Part shown: piece by piece, positions 56,401-64,000 of the stretch | Layout: each line of letters opens with the position of its first letter | Position numbering within the stretch: the stretch's first letter is position 1 | Assembly (NCBI GenBank): GCA_040437565.1 | Contig: JBDOQK010000031.1 | Coordinates: 1 to 64,000 of the forward strand | Source: Albugo candida | Lineage: Eukaryota; Oomycota; Peronosporomycetes; Albuginales | Direction: 5' to 3' | DNA: 64,000 nucleotides | The notes under the pieces: model-generated | Told to the model about the DNA's origin: nothing | Databases searched by the model: none | The model's input: only the letters and a program-made list of their open reading frames with translations | Translations under genes and position numbers: made by a program

Positions 56401-58272
56401 ATGATCTCACGTGTACTCATTTTTATTTCACTTATTCTTTGTATATGTCAAGTCGATGGACAGGTCGCTGCTCCAATTATTGTCCGTGGTAATAAATTGT
56501 ACAATGCTAAAACTAAGGAACGATTCGTCATCGTAGGAGTAAGACGTTTTCTAACGTAATTTATGCATCAACCTCTCAAAACAAGAATGATATTTTAGAT
56601 GACATATGAGTACGCAGTGAGCGATACATATTACACCAAATACTCAAAAGAAGTCCTCCGGACCAAACTTGCCGGTCTCAAATACAACACTCTACGTTTG
56701 TATGATGTTAATCCCGAAGAATCATACGATAAGTTCATGAAAGATATGGCCGAAATTAATGTCTATGTCATCATTTCTGTCTCCCCCGACAATAATCCAT
56801 ATTATGGAAAATACCGATATTCAACTATCGATCGAACGTTACCCGCTAATGGAAAGGATATGACCAAAACATGTTATCCTGCGTTATTGTTAGAGTACGG
56901 GAAAAAGGTACTTTTTTCTAATTCCTACTCAAAAATAGACTCAACTCATTCTCTGATTCCAGATTATCAAAAAGTTTGCAGTGCATGACAATCTCTTAGC
57001 CATATTAGTCGGTAATGAAATCCTCCAAGTGAATCTTAAAGCAGCTGCATGCGTAAAGCAATATGCCGCTGATTTGAAAAATTGGATGCGCGTTAATGGG
57101 AAGAAAATCCGACTGATTCCCTTAGCGTATGCCGCAGCCGATAGCAGTTATGGTGACATCATTGAGGATGCTGATAAGTATCATCTTCTTAAAATTCAAG
57201 GATTACTTTGTGGTGATCGTATGTCGAATGGAATGATGGTCAAGAGTATTGACATCTACTTGATCAATGAGTATCGTTTTTGCCCCAGCAGCACCTTCGC
57301 GGAAGCATATGAGCGATTCCTCACACTGGCCAAAGGCATTCCAATTGTAATGGCGTTTGGCGAGTATGGATGTAAATTGTCGAAAGGGGAACCACGAACG
57401 TGGGAAATGATTTCGTATCTGTATGATCCTCCATCCAAGACAAAAGGATTCTCTGAAGTATTCTCCGGAGGACTTGCGTATTCGTATGGTGAAGCCAAAC
57501 TGAGCTCAGCATCGCTTTTTCCCATGTTTACTGGCGGGTCGTCAGAAATTACTGGGAAACCGAGTGATAAGCCTTCCAAAGACTTTTACAATCTGAAACA
57601 AGCCTTGAGTAAGCATGAACCATTCCCAGACAAGGCTGAATGGACATCAAATACAATCTGCAAATGGGTACCTCCGCTGACGTATAAGATTGATCCAAAA
57701 AGCAGCATTGCATCAACGGGATTCATCCTTCCCAACTGTAATTCTCAGCAATTGACACCTAAGAAAGGTGAAACGTGGGTCACTCAAAGTCGGGAAGGAG
57801 CCATTTGCACCGATAAAGGGGCGCCTTGCGACGTTGCCATTCATGGTAAAGTTGGTACTACGCAGGAGAGTATTTGCGGTGAGTACGAAATAGAGAGCGG
57901 TGGTGGTACTTGTTCGAGTTCGAACGATTGTGGAAGCAATGGACAATGCGTGATCAATAAAGGTGTGGGCACTTGCCACTGTCTGGCGTGTTATACAGGA
58001 GCCGACTGTAGCATCAAAGACTCCAGCTCATGTCTCGAATTGACTAGCTCACCAAATGCGCCAAAATTCATTTTTATGGGCGTTGGAGTCTTCCTCATTG
58101 TCATGCTCTTTATATTCATGGCGCTCGGAATCCTCGCAAAAAAGAAAGCAAGCGGTAGGTTCGTTTTCATCTGATGTTTTCTGTATTAATTTCGTTTCGA
58201 ATAGTGTTATCGGAACTTCGCAGCGAAATGAAATCGCGTGGTTTTGCGCACAAACCCTCTGCAGTTATGTGA
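56401..58272 (+). CDS. GH72 beta-1,3-glucanosyltransferase (Gas/Gel type), EGF + TM
   Basis: Cell-wall beta-1,3-glucan remodelling enzyme. Model: join(56401..56538,56599..56907,56963..58154,58205..58272), 568 residues; introns of 60, 55 and 50 nt. Signal peptide MISRVLIFISLILCICQVDG, then IIVRGNKLYNAKTKERFVIV, the family start. Catalytic acids: Glu in VGNE (residue 168) and Glu in FGEYG (residue 283). After the catalytic domain there is a cysteine-rich region with an EGF-like stretch (CSSSNDCGSNGQC...CHCLACYTGADC), then a membrane span (FIFMGVGVFLIVMLFIFMAL) and a basic tail of about 30 residues. Fungal Gas proteins end in a GPI signal; a true transmembrane tail is a notable difference. The last exon is predicted from the GTAGGT...AATAG intron. 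Confidence 0.87.
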
Positions 58273-58375
58273 GGAAGCGGTAGTGGTCTAAAATTGCGTT
58301 TAATACAAGTCGCTAGTTTTTTGTACATTTGCACGTGTGTTTTTGTATATATTGATTGGTTCCTTTAATTAAGGA

Positions 58376-58894
58376 ATGTCGCGCTCGTTTTCTCGATATT
58401 TGGACCCTCTGGCTCTTGATGAGTATATGGAAAATGATGGACAAGAGCTCTCTATTACTCGTCTTGTCAAGTTGCCTCCCGATGAAGCGTTTGATGAGTG
58501 GTTTAATAGCGTGTGGTGTGCGATTGGCGAGAATGTTACTTTGGGAGAAGGATCAGGATTTCTTGGAGCAAAGCATCAGCTTCCTGGAGGCGTTCTTGAA
58601 GAGATTGTCCGTGTTGGTGTACCTTCCACTGATAGTAGATGTATACACTCGGACAGTATTCTTTCCATCTTAGTAAAAGGCACTCAAAGAGGGATTTTTC
58701 CAATACAGAATCATATTGGATATGTTCGATTTATCCCTGATACCGCATCCAAACAGACACTAATAGTCTGGAATGTGAAATGGACGCCTACTGTCCTCGG
58801 GAATGTGTTTTGTTGCGGCGGAAGTATCATTCGACTCGCTTTACGATCGACAATGACATTTTGGATGAGTCGTTTAGGTGGGACGGAAAAGTGA
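58376..58894 (+). CDS. SRPBCC/START-like small protein
   Basis: Intronless frame of 172 residues starting MSRSFSRYLDPLALDEYMEN. The pattern of a helix at the start, the long strand region LPPDEAFDEWFNSVWCAIGE, a GxLEEIV turn, then VRFIPDTASKQTLIVWNVKW, followed by a C-terminal hydrophobic helix, is typical of the START-like SRPBCC fold (polyketide cyclase/dehydrase and lipid-transfer group). This is a fold-level guess; ligand and role are unknown. It lies between GH72 and the protease, tail to tail with the latter (170 bp). Confidence 0.6.
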   Translation: MSRSFSRYLDPLALDEYMENDGQELSITRLVKLPPDEAFDEWFNSVWCAIGENVTLGEGSGFLGAKHQLPGGVLEEIVRVGVPSTDSRCIHSDSILSILVKGTQRGIFPIQNHIGYVRFIPDTASKQTLIVWNVKWTPTVLGNVFCCGGSIIRLALRSTMTFWMSRLGGTEK

Positions 58895-59063
58895 CATTTT
58901 GAGGGGGATGTGTATAGTCGAACTGCATTTTATACAACAAGGCTTAAGGCGAACCCGTTGGACAGTGTTAAGACAGGCTTAATCGTTCGCACTGAATGCT
59001 ACTTTTACATGGAATCGTATTCAATTCAACATAGTGTATACGTATACTCTCCTACAGTGTCAA

Positions 59064-60548
59064 TTACATTCCGGATCCCATTTGTAATCCGAGTGCTTCT
59101 TGTCGAAGAGCATTGCGACGGCGTCTTACCAAAAACAAACCGATAGCAGTCAAAATGACAGTAGCAACAGAAGCCACGATAGCTATTGCAATCCAAGCTC
59201 CAGAGGTCAAACTCAGATATCGATCGTCCCCGCCACCGTCTACCGCGGCCGTACTTGCGCCGGCTTTGGCACCAGTTGGAAGCACTGGGAACACATTCAG
59301 TCCACAATTGATTTTTTTGTCCGCCAAAAGCTTAAGGAAACCTTTGTCGCCCCAATTGCTTCCATAAGAATTCTTAAGTATCCAGTAATCTCCTCGTAGT
59401 GGATCCGTTCCATAGCCAACGAGAAGTAGCGCATGATTCAAATCGTCTTTGCTCGGAAAGTTGCCGTTATTTGGACATGTGAAAAACCCGCCTTTGTAGT
59501 CATTAAAAGGATCCTCGGAGTTGATCGCTACAGCGATCGGCTGTCTCTGGAGAGCCGTACGCAATAAGACTGAGGCACTAGTACTAACCGAGCAATCTCC
59601 ACCCACAACTTGTTCCCATCCAGTGATACTTGCTGCTGTATCAGCAGCAGGCACTTTGCACACGTCAAAAGTCGCATTCACTCTCCAGCTACCGATATTA
59701 GTATCGTCATAAGGCAACTTCAACTCTGTGACTAAACCAATTGAAAGCTGTGCAGCATCCATAAAGGCTCCATGAGTCATCCCGCCATCACATCCATTAT
59801 TCTGTGACTCCCATGTCACTTCAGAGGTGAGCCAAGGAGCTCCATCAACGCCTGAATCACTTGACCAACAATATTTGAACTTTTGTGTCGTGGATCGCGT
59901 GCTACATTGTAATAATTGTTGTGGAGATAGCGCAACTGCACTCACGTTTGAGCTAACGGAAACTGCGGTCTCAATCGCATCGGTTGCAGCAAACGCCCAG
60001 CAACTACCACAGTTCTCTTGACTTTTCACACCCGAGCAAACACTCCTACCCAACGGATTGTCTTTTGTGCACCAATTGAGAAGAGCTCGTATTGGGGAAT
60101 TATTTGGTATTGATATATTCGTAGGCGAATCTGCCAATCGGCGAGTAGAGCCTAATGATGGTTGTGCCTGCATAACTCGATCCACCAACGCTTGTGGCGT
60201 GTGCTTTCGCTTTCTCCCTTCGTACAAATGACGAGCACTGACCCCCATGCGGTACGGGAACTCGTAACCGATGGATAAAGCGTACGTCATAACCTCTTCG
60301 ATATACTCAGCATGGCGCATTAAATTCTGACTCGCTTGATCACGTTCCTGCTCGCTGACACGGTGTTTCGTTAGCATTACTTTGCGCATGGTATCGCGCC
60401 CAATAAGTCGTCCATTTCCATCCGTCCACGCACAGGAAGGTGTTTCAGTATCGGAGCAGTATACAAGTGTTCCTAACGAGTGATGGTCACCCATAACAGT
60501 TCGCGATAGTAACATTATGGTCAATGAAGCCACAATGCATTGCGACAT
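59064..60548 (-). CDS. Papain-family cysteine protease with C-terminal membrane anchor
   Basis: Secretory-pathway C1A protease; 494 residues from ATG 60548, signal peptide MSQCIVASLTIMLLSRTVMG. The pro-region runs to about residue 145. Catalytic Cys in QENCGSCWAF (about residue 183), catalytic His in LNHALLLVGYG, Asn in LKNSYGSNWG; the disulphide-linked NNGCDGG is also present. A 25-residue insert after QQLLQCSTR, containing WSSDSGVDG, is unusual. After the domain come a Gly/Ala-rich linker, a membrane span (WIAIAIVASVATVILTAIGL) and the tail FLVRRRRNALRQ. Most cathepsins lack such an anchor, so the enzyme is probably held at a membrane facing the lumen or outside. Confidence 0.92.
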   Translation of the reverse strand: MSQCIVASLTIMLLSRTVMGDHHSLGTLVYCSDTETPSCAWTDGNGRLIGRDTMRKVMLTKHRVSEQERDQASQNLMRHAEYIEEVMTYALSIGYEFPYRMGVSARHLYEGRKRKHTPQALVDRVMQAQPSLGSTRRLADSPTNISIPNNSPIRALLNWCTKDNPLGRSVCSGVKSQENCGSCWAFAATDAIETAVSVSSNVSAVALSPQQLLQCSTRSTTQKFKYCWSSDSGVDGAPWLTSEVTWESQNNGCDGGMTHGAFMDAAQLSIGLVTELKLPYDDTNIGSWRVNATFDVCKVPAADTAASITGWEQVVGGDCSVSTSASVLLRTALQRQPIAVAINSEDPFNDYKGGFFTCPNNGNFPSKDDLNHALLLVGYGTDPLRGDYWILKNSYGSNWGDKGFLKLLADKKINCGLNVFPVLPTGAKAGASTAAVDGGGDDRYLSLTSGAWIAIAIVASVATVILTAIGLFLVRRRRNALRQEALGLQMGSGM

Positions 60549-60806
60549 AGCTCGTAACACGAGAAAAGCTTATTTTGCTATGAATCACTTTTATTTTCAA
60601 CTGGCCATAACCCGAACCGCTAGAATAAGGAGCCACGGTATACGTGTCGAATGGTATACGTTTGGGTGAAAAAGGTGCCCACTGAAGCTACTGACAGAGA
60701 TATGAAAAAAATGAAAATTGTCGAGATTCGTGTACCTTTGGCAAAAGATTCAAAGTAAACGAAAATACTATAGATTATATTACTGATACAAATGACTGTG
60801 ACATAG

Positions 60807-61433
60807 CTATCGCCCTTTGAGAGGACTCAAATGTTGCATTTGAAAGTGCCAAGTCGACCGCGGTGGATTTAAGTGACGAATGCACTCAACACTCCCTACC
60901 CTTCTTCGAAGCGCAATACGTTCCTCAGTGAAGGTCACGTGCAACTGAGGATTGTCGGCTGGAGATGTTAAAGCTGGGTATGGTGGCAATTTGACTAACG
61001 GAAGACGCTCTTTCTCTTCCACATTCCAACGCGTTCGGGAGATAACTTGCATGTTTAAACTGTTAGAGAACGAACCTCGAAGTAAGCGCCCCCGAATAGC
61101 GCCTTCCGCCGATTCAGTCTCCTCTTCATCATCGTACTCCTTACTGTGATTTTTATAGGAATCCAAAATGTAATTGCGATAGTACTCTCTCTGTGACCGT
61201 CGTTGCTCAAGCAATTCTTCCTGCGATAATTCATCTTCTTCCGGAGAATGATTCGAGTTGTTCGAAAGTTCCGTTTGTGATGAAGACAAGGTCTTGAACA
61301 TTTGCTGTAGTGCTTTAAATGTTTCATCCCGCTCGTCTTCGTCGTGGATCCTCGTTGAGTGCGCTGCTCGAGCATTAGACGCGGAATCGAAAGGATTAAG
61401 ATTGAATCGTTGGAGCACGGTCATGGTTATCAT
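60807..61433 (-). CDS. Hypothetical protein, low complexity
   Basis: An open frame of 222 codons, from the first in-frame ATG (61433; the frame is open to 61472), gives 208 residues. The middle third is rich in E, D, Q and S and should be helical or disordered (EEDELSQEELLEQRRSQREY). The C-terminal part has basic patches and HVTFTEERIALRRRVGSVEC. The pattern recalls regulatory subunits of PP1-type phosphatases (V-x-F-like HVTFTEE), but this is speculative. No known domain; no intron. Weakly supported beyond an open frame of decent length. Confidence 0.5.
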   Translation of the reverse strand: MITMTVLQRFNLNPFDSASNARAAHSTRIHDEDERDETFKALQQMFKTLSSSQTELSNNSNHSPEEDELSQEELLEQRRSQREYYRNYILDSYKNHSKEYDDEEETESAEGAIRGRLLRGSFSNSLNMQVISRTRWNVEEKERLPLVKLPPYPALTSPADNPQLHVTFTEERIALRRRVGSVECIRHLNPPRSTWHFQMQHLSPLKGR

Positions 61434-62054
61434 GTCGAGAGTTAGTAGATACAATTCCTGAAAGTGTCTCAATCAACAGTAACAACGAAATTTGGTTTGC
61501 TGAATTTCGGTCAGTGTAGCCTGTAAGAAGCAAGAGAAAGTAAACCTTAGAGGGATAGAGCTGACGCCGCTGTAGAGTCGACGTATTAGATTCAAGGGAA
61601 CTTTCAAGTTAGTAACGTGTATAAATAAAGCTCTGTCCCATTAGAAATGATGACTCAAGATCGAATTGCGCGAATAAATGAAATAAGTTTAATCCTACTT
61701 GCCATATAGAACCGCATTTTGGAGTACCGGAGTGAGAAGCTGTCCGTTACAAAACGTATATCCCTCAACTAATGTAACCATTTTGATCGCATGAGGGATC
61801 ATCGTCATTTCTTCCGAAAACAAATATCCTTTTAGATCCCACAAAACGCCTCACCTTTACCACCTTCAATTTGATACGCGCTCGTCGCGTAGTAATCCAT
61901 GTCTCAACCGATGGCACACCTCCATGACAGCGCGTCATTCCGCCCTCTATTGAGCGTGTCCTATCGACACACACGAAGCTGCGACGGTGCTCTGGTTTGC
62001 TCATGCGTAATTAAAGCTGAAAAGGCATACTTTAAACGCTCATTTCTCGCACAA
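61434..62054. other. Intergenic, no gene seen
   Basis: Between two divergent genes. A plus-strand frame opens at 61899 (MSQPMAHLHD) upstream of the chosen start of the F-box-like gene, so the first exon of that gene could extend into this stretch. Otherwise no motif or repeat is visible. Confidence 0.4.
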
Positions 62055-64000
62055 ATGCGTCGCAAGCGAATACATTCTAGTATATCTCGCTCTATCAAAC
62101 GTCAGAGCGACGATATTAATGTGTTTTTCCGACCATTGACTCGATTATGCTCTCCGCTTCGAAAATATATTGCTTCATTTCTTGAAGCCAAAGATCTTGC
62201 CAGGCTTGTGACAGTACGCTCAAATGACCGCTACTCTTTTTCATACCTCAGTTTTATTGCGATAGGTTTGTTATGCTTTGAGTTTGGACGCAGAGAGCTT
62301 CGTGAAATGGAATCTACAGTCATTTCACCAAGCAGCTATGATTACCGGCACTAGCGATTTCCTTCGCACGCAGCCGAAACCGAGAAATCAATCGTGGACG
62401 GAGTACCTTCACNNNNNNNNNNNNNNNNNNNNNNNNNNNNNNNNNNNNNNNNNNNNNNNNNNNNNNNNNNNNNNNNNNNNNNNNNNNNNNNNNNNNNNNN
62501 NNNNNNNNNNNNCCGACCATTGACTCGATTATGCTCTCCGCTTCGAAAATATATTGCTTCATTTCTTGAAGCCAAAGATCTTGCCAGGCTTGTGACAGTA
62601 CGCTCAAATGACCGCTACTCTTTTTCATACCTCAGTTTTATTGCGATAGGTTTGTTATGCTTTGAGTTTGGACGCAGAGAGCTTCGTGAAATGGAATCTA
62701 CAGTCATTTCACCAAGCAGCTATGATTACCGGCACTAGCGATTTCCTTCGCACGCAGCCGAAACCGAGAAATCAATCGTGGACGGAGTACCTTCACGTAC
62801 AAACCAATTTGGTATGTGAGCATCAAAGAAATATTCGGATTGTGATTGTGACACTAGGTTTATCGTCTATTTGTATACTATACTGGGTACAAAACGAGGG
62901 AAATGCGAACAGCTAATCCACATTGGGCGTTTGGGTTTGTGGATGTGGACCCAAACGATCCGGCAAAAACCATCCTACCCAATGAATGGAAGGTTCATAC
63001 ACATGAACCGTGGAGTCGATGTCGCTTGAATGGGCAGGATGGTGAGTGGACACTCCGTGATTCCTATCAACACGCTCGAGCACCGAAAAGTTTTCATCGA
63101 CAAGTTGCGACTTGGGCNNNNNNNNNNNNNNNNNNNNNNNNNNNNNNNNNNNNNNNNNNNNNNNNNNNNNNNNNNNNNNNNNNNNNNNNNNNNNNNNNNN
63201 NNNNNNNNNNNNNNNNNTGTGAGCATCAAAGAAATATTCGGATTGTGATTGTGACACTAGGTTTATCGTCTATTTGTATACTATACTGGGTACAAAACGA
63301 GGGAAATGCGAACAGCTAATCCACATTGGGCGTTTGGGTTTGTGGATGTGGACCCAAACGATCCGGCAAAAACCATCCTACCCAATGAATGGAAGGTTCA
63401 TACACATGAACCGTGGAGTCGATGTCGCTTGAATGGGCAGGATGGTGAGTGGACACTCCGTGATTCCTATCAACACGCTCGAGCACCGAAAAGTTTTCAT
63501 CGACAAGTTGCGACTTGGGCTCACAGTCTTCGTGTTGGAAGCTTTTTGACCGTTGCGGTACGCTTTCACTCAGTTGGGGCTTGAGGATGCTTTCGTTTTT
63601 ATACTTATAATTTATAGTATCAAAACGTTGACTCGGAGGAGTGCGGTTGGTGGCAAGCACAAGCTTGGTACGTATGGAAATCAGGATGTAATGCCGGTAA
63701 GGGACTCACTGTCTCAATAGATAGCTCGAGTATCAACCTCAAGATGCGTAGAGCCTGCCAAAGTATATGGTGCTGATCACCCTAAGCATATCAGTGTACA
63801 TCCGGACGCGCTGTTAGAGCATTTTATGGTAAGTTTATGCAAGTGGCTGAGATGCAGTATGAAAAGTATCATTGTAGGCGCATCCTTTGCACACAATCGA
63901 TGCCGGATCGGTCACAGGAAAATGCTGTGTCTCATGCACCAGCCGAAAGCATTCCTTTCTTGACTGCCATGTTAAATTCGGTCATCCAATGTTATAGATT
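62055..64000 (+). CDS. F-box-like protein, partial (runs off window)
   Basis: Start at ATG 62055 (MRRKRIHSSISRS); an earlier ATG at 61899 is in frame. Exon 1 ends about 62210 in SPLRKYIASFLEAKDLARLVT, then an intron GTACGC...GCGATAG leads to VCYALSLDAESFVKWNLQSF, which together read like an F-box (short helices with leucine pattern and W near the end). Downstream coding pieces are ANPHWAFGFVDVDPNDPAK, FLTVAYQNVDSEECGWWQA and exon text to the window end. Two gaps with assembly duplicates interrupt it, so the exon chain between 62800 and 63310 is not resolved. F-box proteins recruit substrates to SCF ubiquitin ligases; the substrate side is unknown. Confidence 0.5.
62129..62796. repeat. Assembly duplication around gap 62413-62512 (284 bp)
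   Basis: Bases 62129-62412 recur at 62513-62796 across exactly 100 N, inside the F-box-like gene. One copy should be dropped. Confidence 0.95.
62815..63520. repeat. Assembly duplication around gap 63118-63217 (303 bp)
   Basis: Bases 62815-63117 recur at 63218-63520 across exactly 100 N. This is the second such event within 1.4 kb and again interrupts the F-box-like gene. Confidence 0.95.

Noticed and set aside
57256-57579. 107-codon minus-strand frame under GH72
   Set aside because: A shadow of the well-supported GH72 catalytic domain on the other strand.
1-64000. CRISPR array, phage, IS element or bacterial operon
   Set aside because: Spliceosomal introns, eukaryotic gene families and single-gene units show nuclear eukaryotic DNA; no regularly spaced short repeats were found.

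Overview
The window looks like nuclear DNA of a compact-genome oomycete. An Albugo-like white rust is my best guess; this is inference and no marker gene proves it. Supporting points are very short spliceosomal introns (most inferred ones are 47-82 nt), tightly packed genes on both strands (MSH6 and its neighbour have stop codons 10 bp apart), a flagellar-type gene, a GH72 wall enzyme, an FBT-family transporter and several membrane-anchored secreted proteins.

Layout. 1-2.3 kb: a decayed Mutator-like (MULE) transposase. 2.3-7.5 kb: MSH6 (+) convergent with a RIOX/NO66-type JmjC oxygenase (-). 7.6-13.6 kb: a giant secreted, membrane-anchored protein with 13 copies of a six-cysteine module and a 210-bp tandem-repeat stalk (-). 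14-20 kb: a SET/MYND protein (-) divergent from triosephosphate isomerase (+), then an ankyrin/FYVE protein (-). 20-27 kb: two small genes, a CFAP144-like axonemal gene in four exons (+), a ubiquitin-like membrane protein (+), a DDX51-like helicase (-) and a Tudor-like protein (-). 27.9-32 kb: ALG10 in many exons (-) and a TALE homeodomain protein (-). 32.2-37 kb: a G8-domain surface protein that carries the same six-cysteine module (+). 37-40.5 kb: an NDC1-like nucleoporin (-) and a zinc-finger protein (+). 40.5-47.9 kb: a gene-poor, decayed stretch. 47.9-64 kb: a small prefoldin-like gene, an unknown multi-exon gene, an FBT transporter, a TM9 protein, a PX protein, a GH72 enzyme, an SRPBCC-like protein, a transmembrane papain-like protease, a hypothetical protein and a partial F-box-like gene.

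The most interesting biology is the shared six-cysteine module (C-x20-C-x6-C-x4-C-x2-C-x13-C, with GGLGC and CRFC cores). It occurs in two genes about 19 kb apart, both predicted type I surface proteins. Two more genes (GH72 and the protease) also end in a single membrane segment plus a short cytosolic tail.

A technical warning. The window has eleven gaps of exactly 100 N. Ten are flanked by the same sequence on both sides (66 to 803 bp), so they are unmerged contig overlaps and not missing DNA. The eleventh lies inside the tandem repeat. Removing one copy restores an open frame in each gene I checked. One duplicated pair differs at three bases, as two haplotypes would. Gene models below are given with this in mind. 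Homeland pathways are mostly housekeeping: mismatch repair, glycolysis, N-glycosylation, nuclear pore, ribosome biogenesis.
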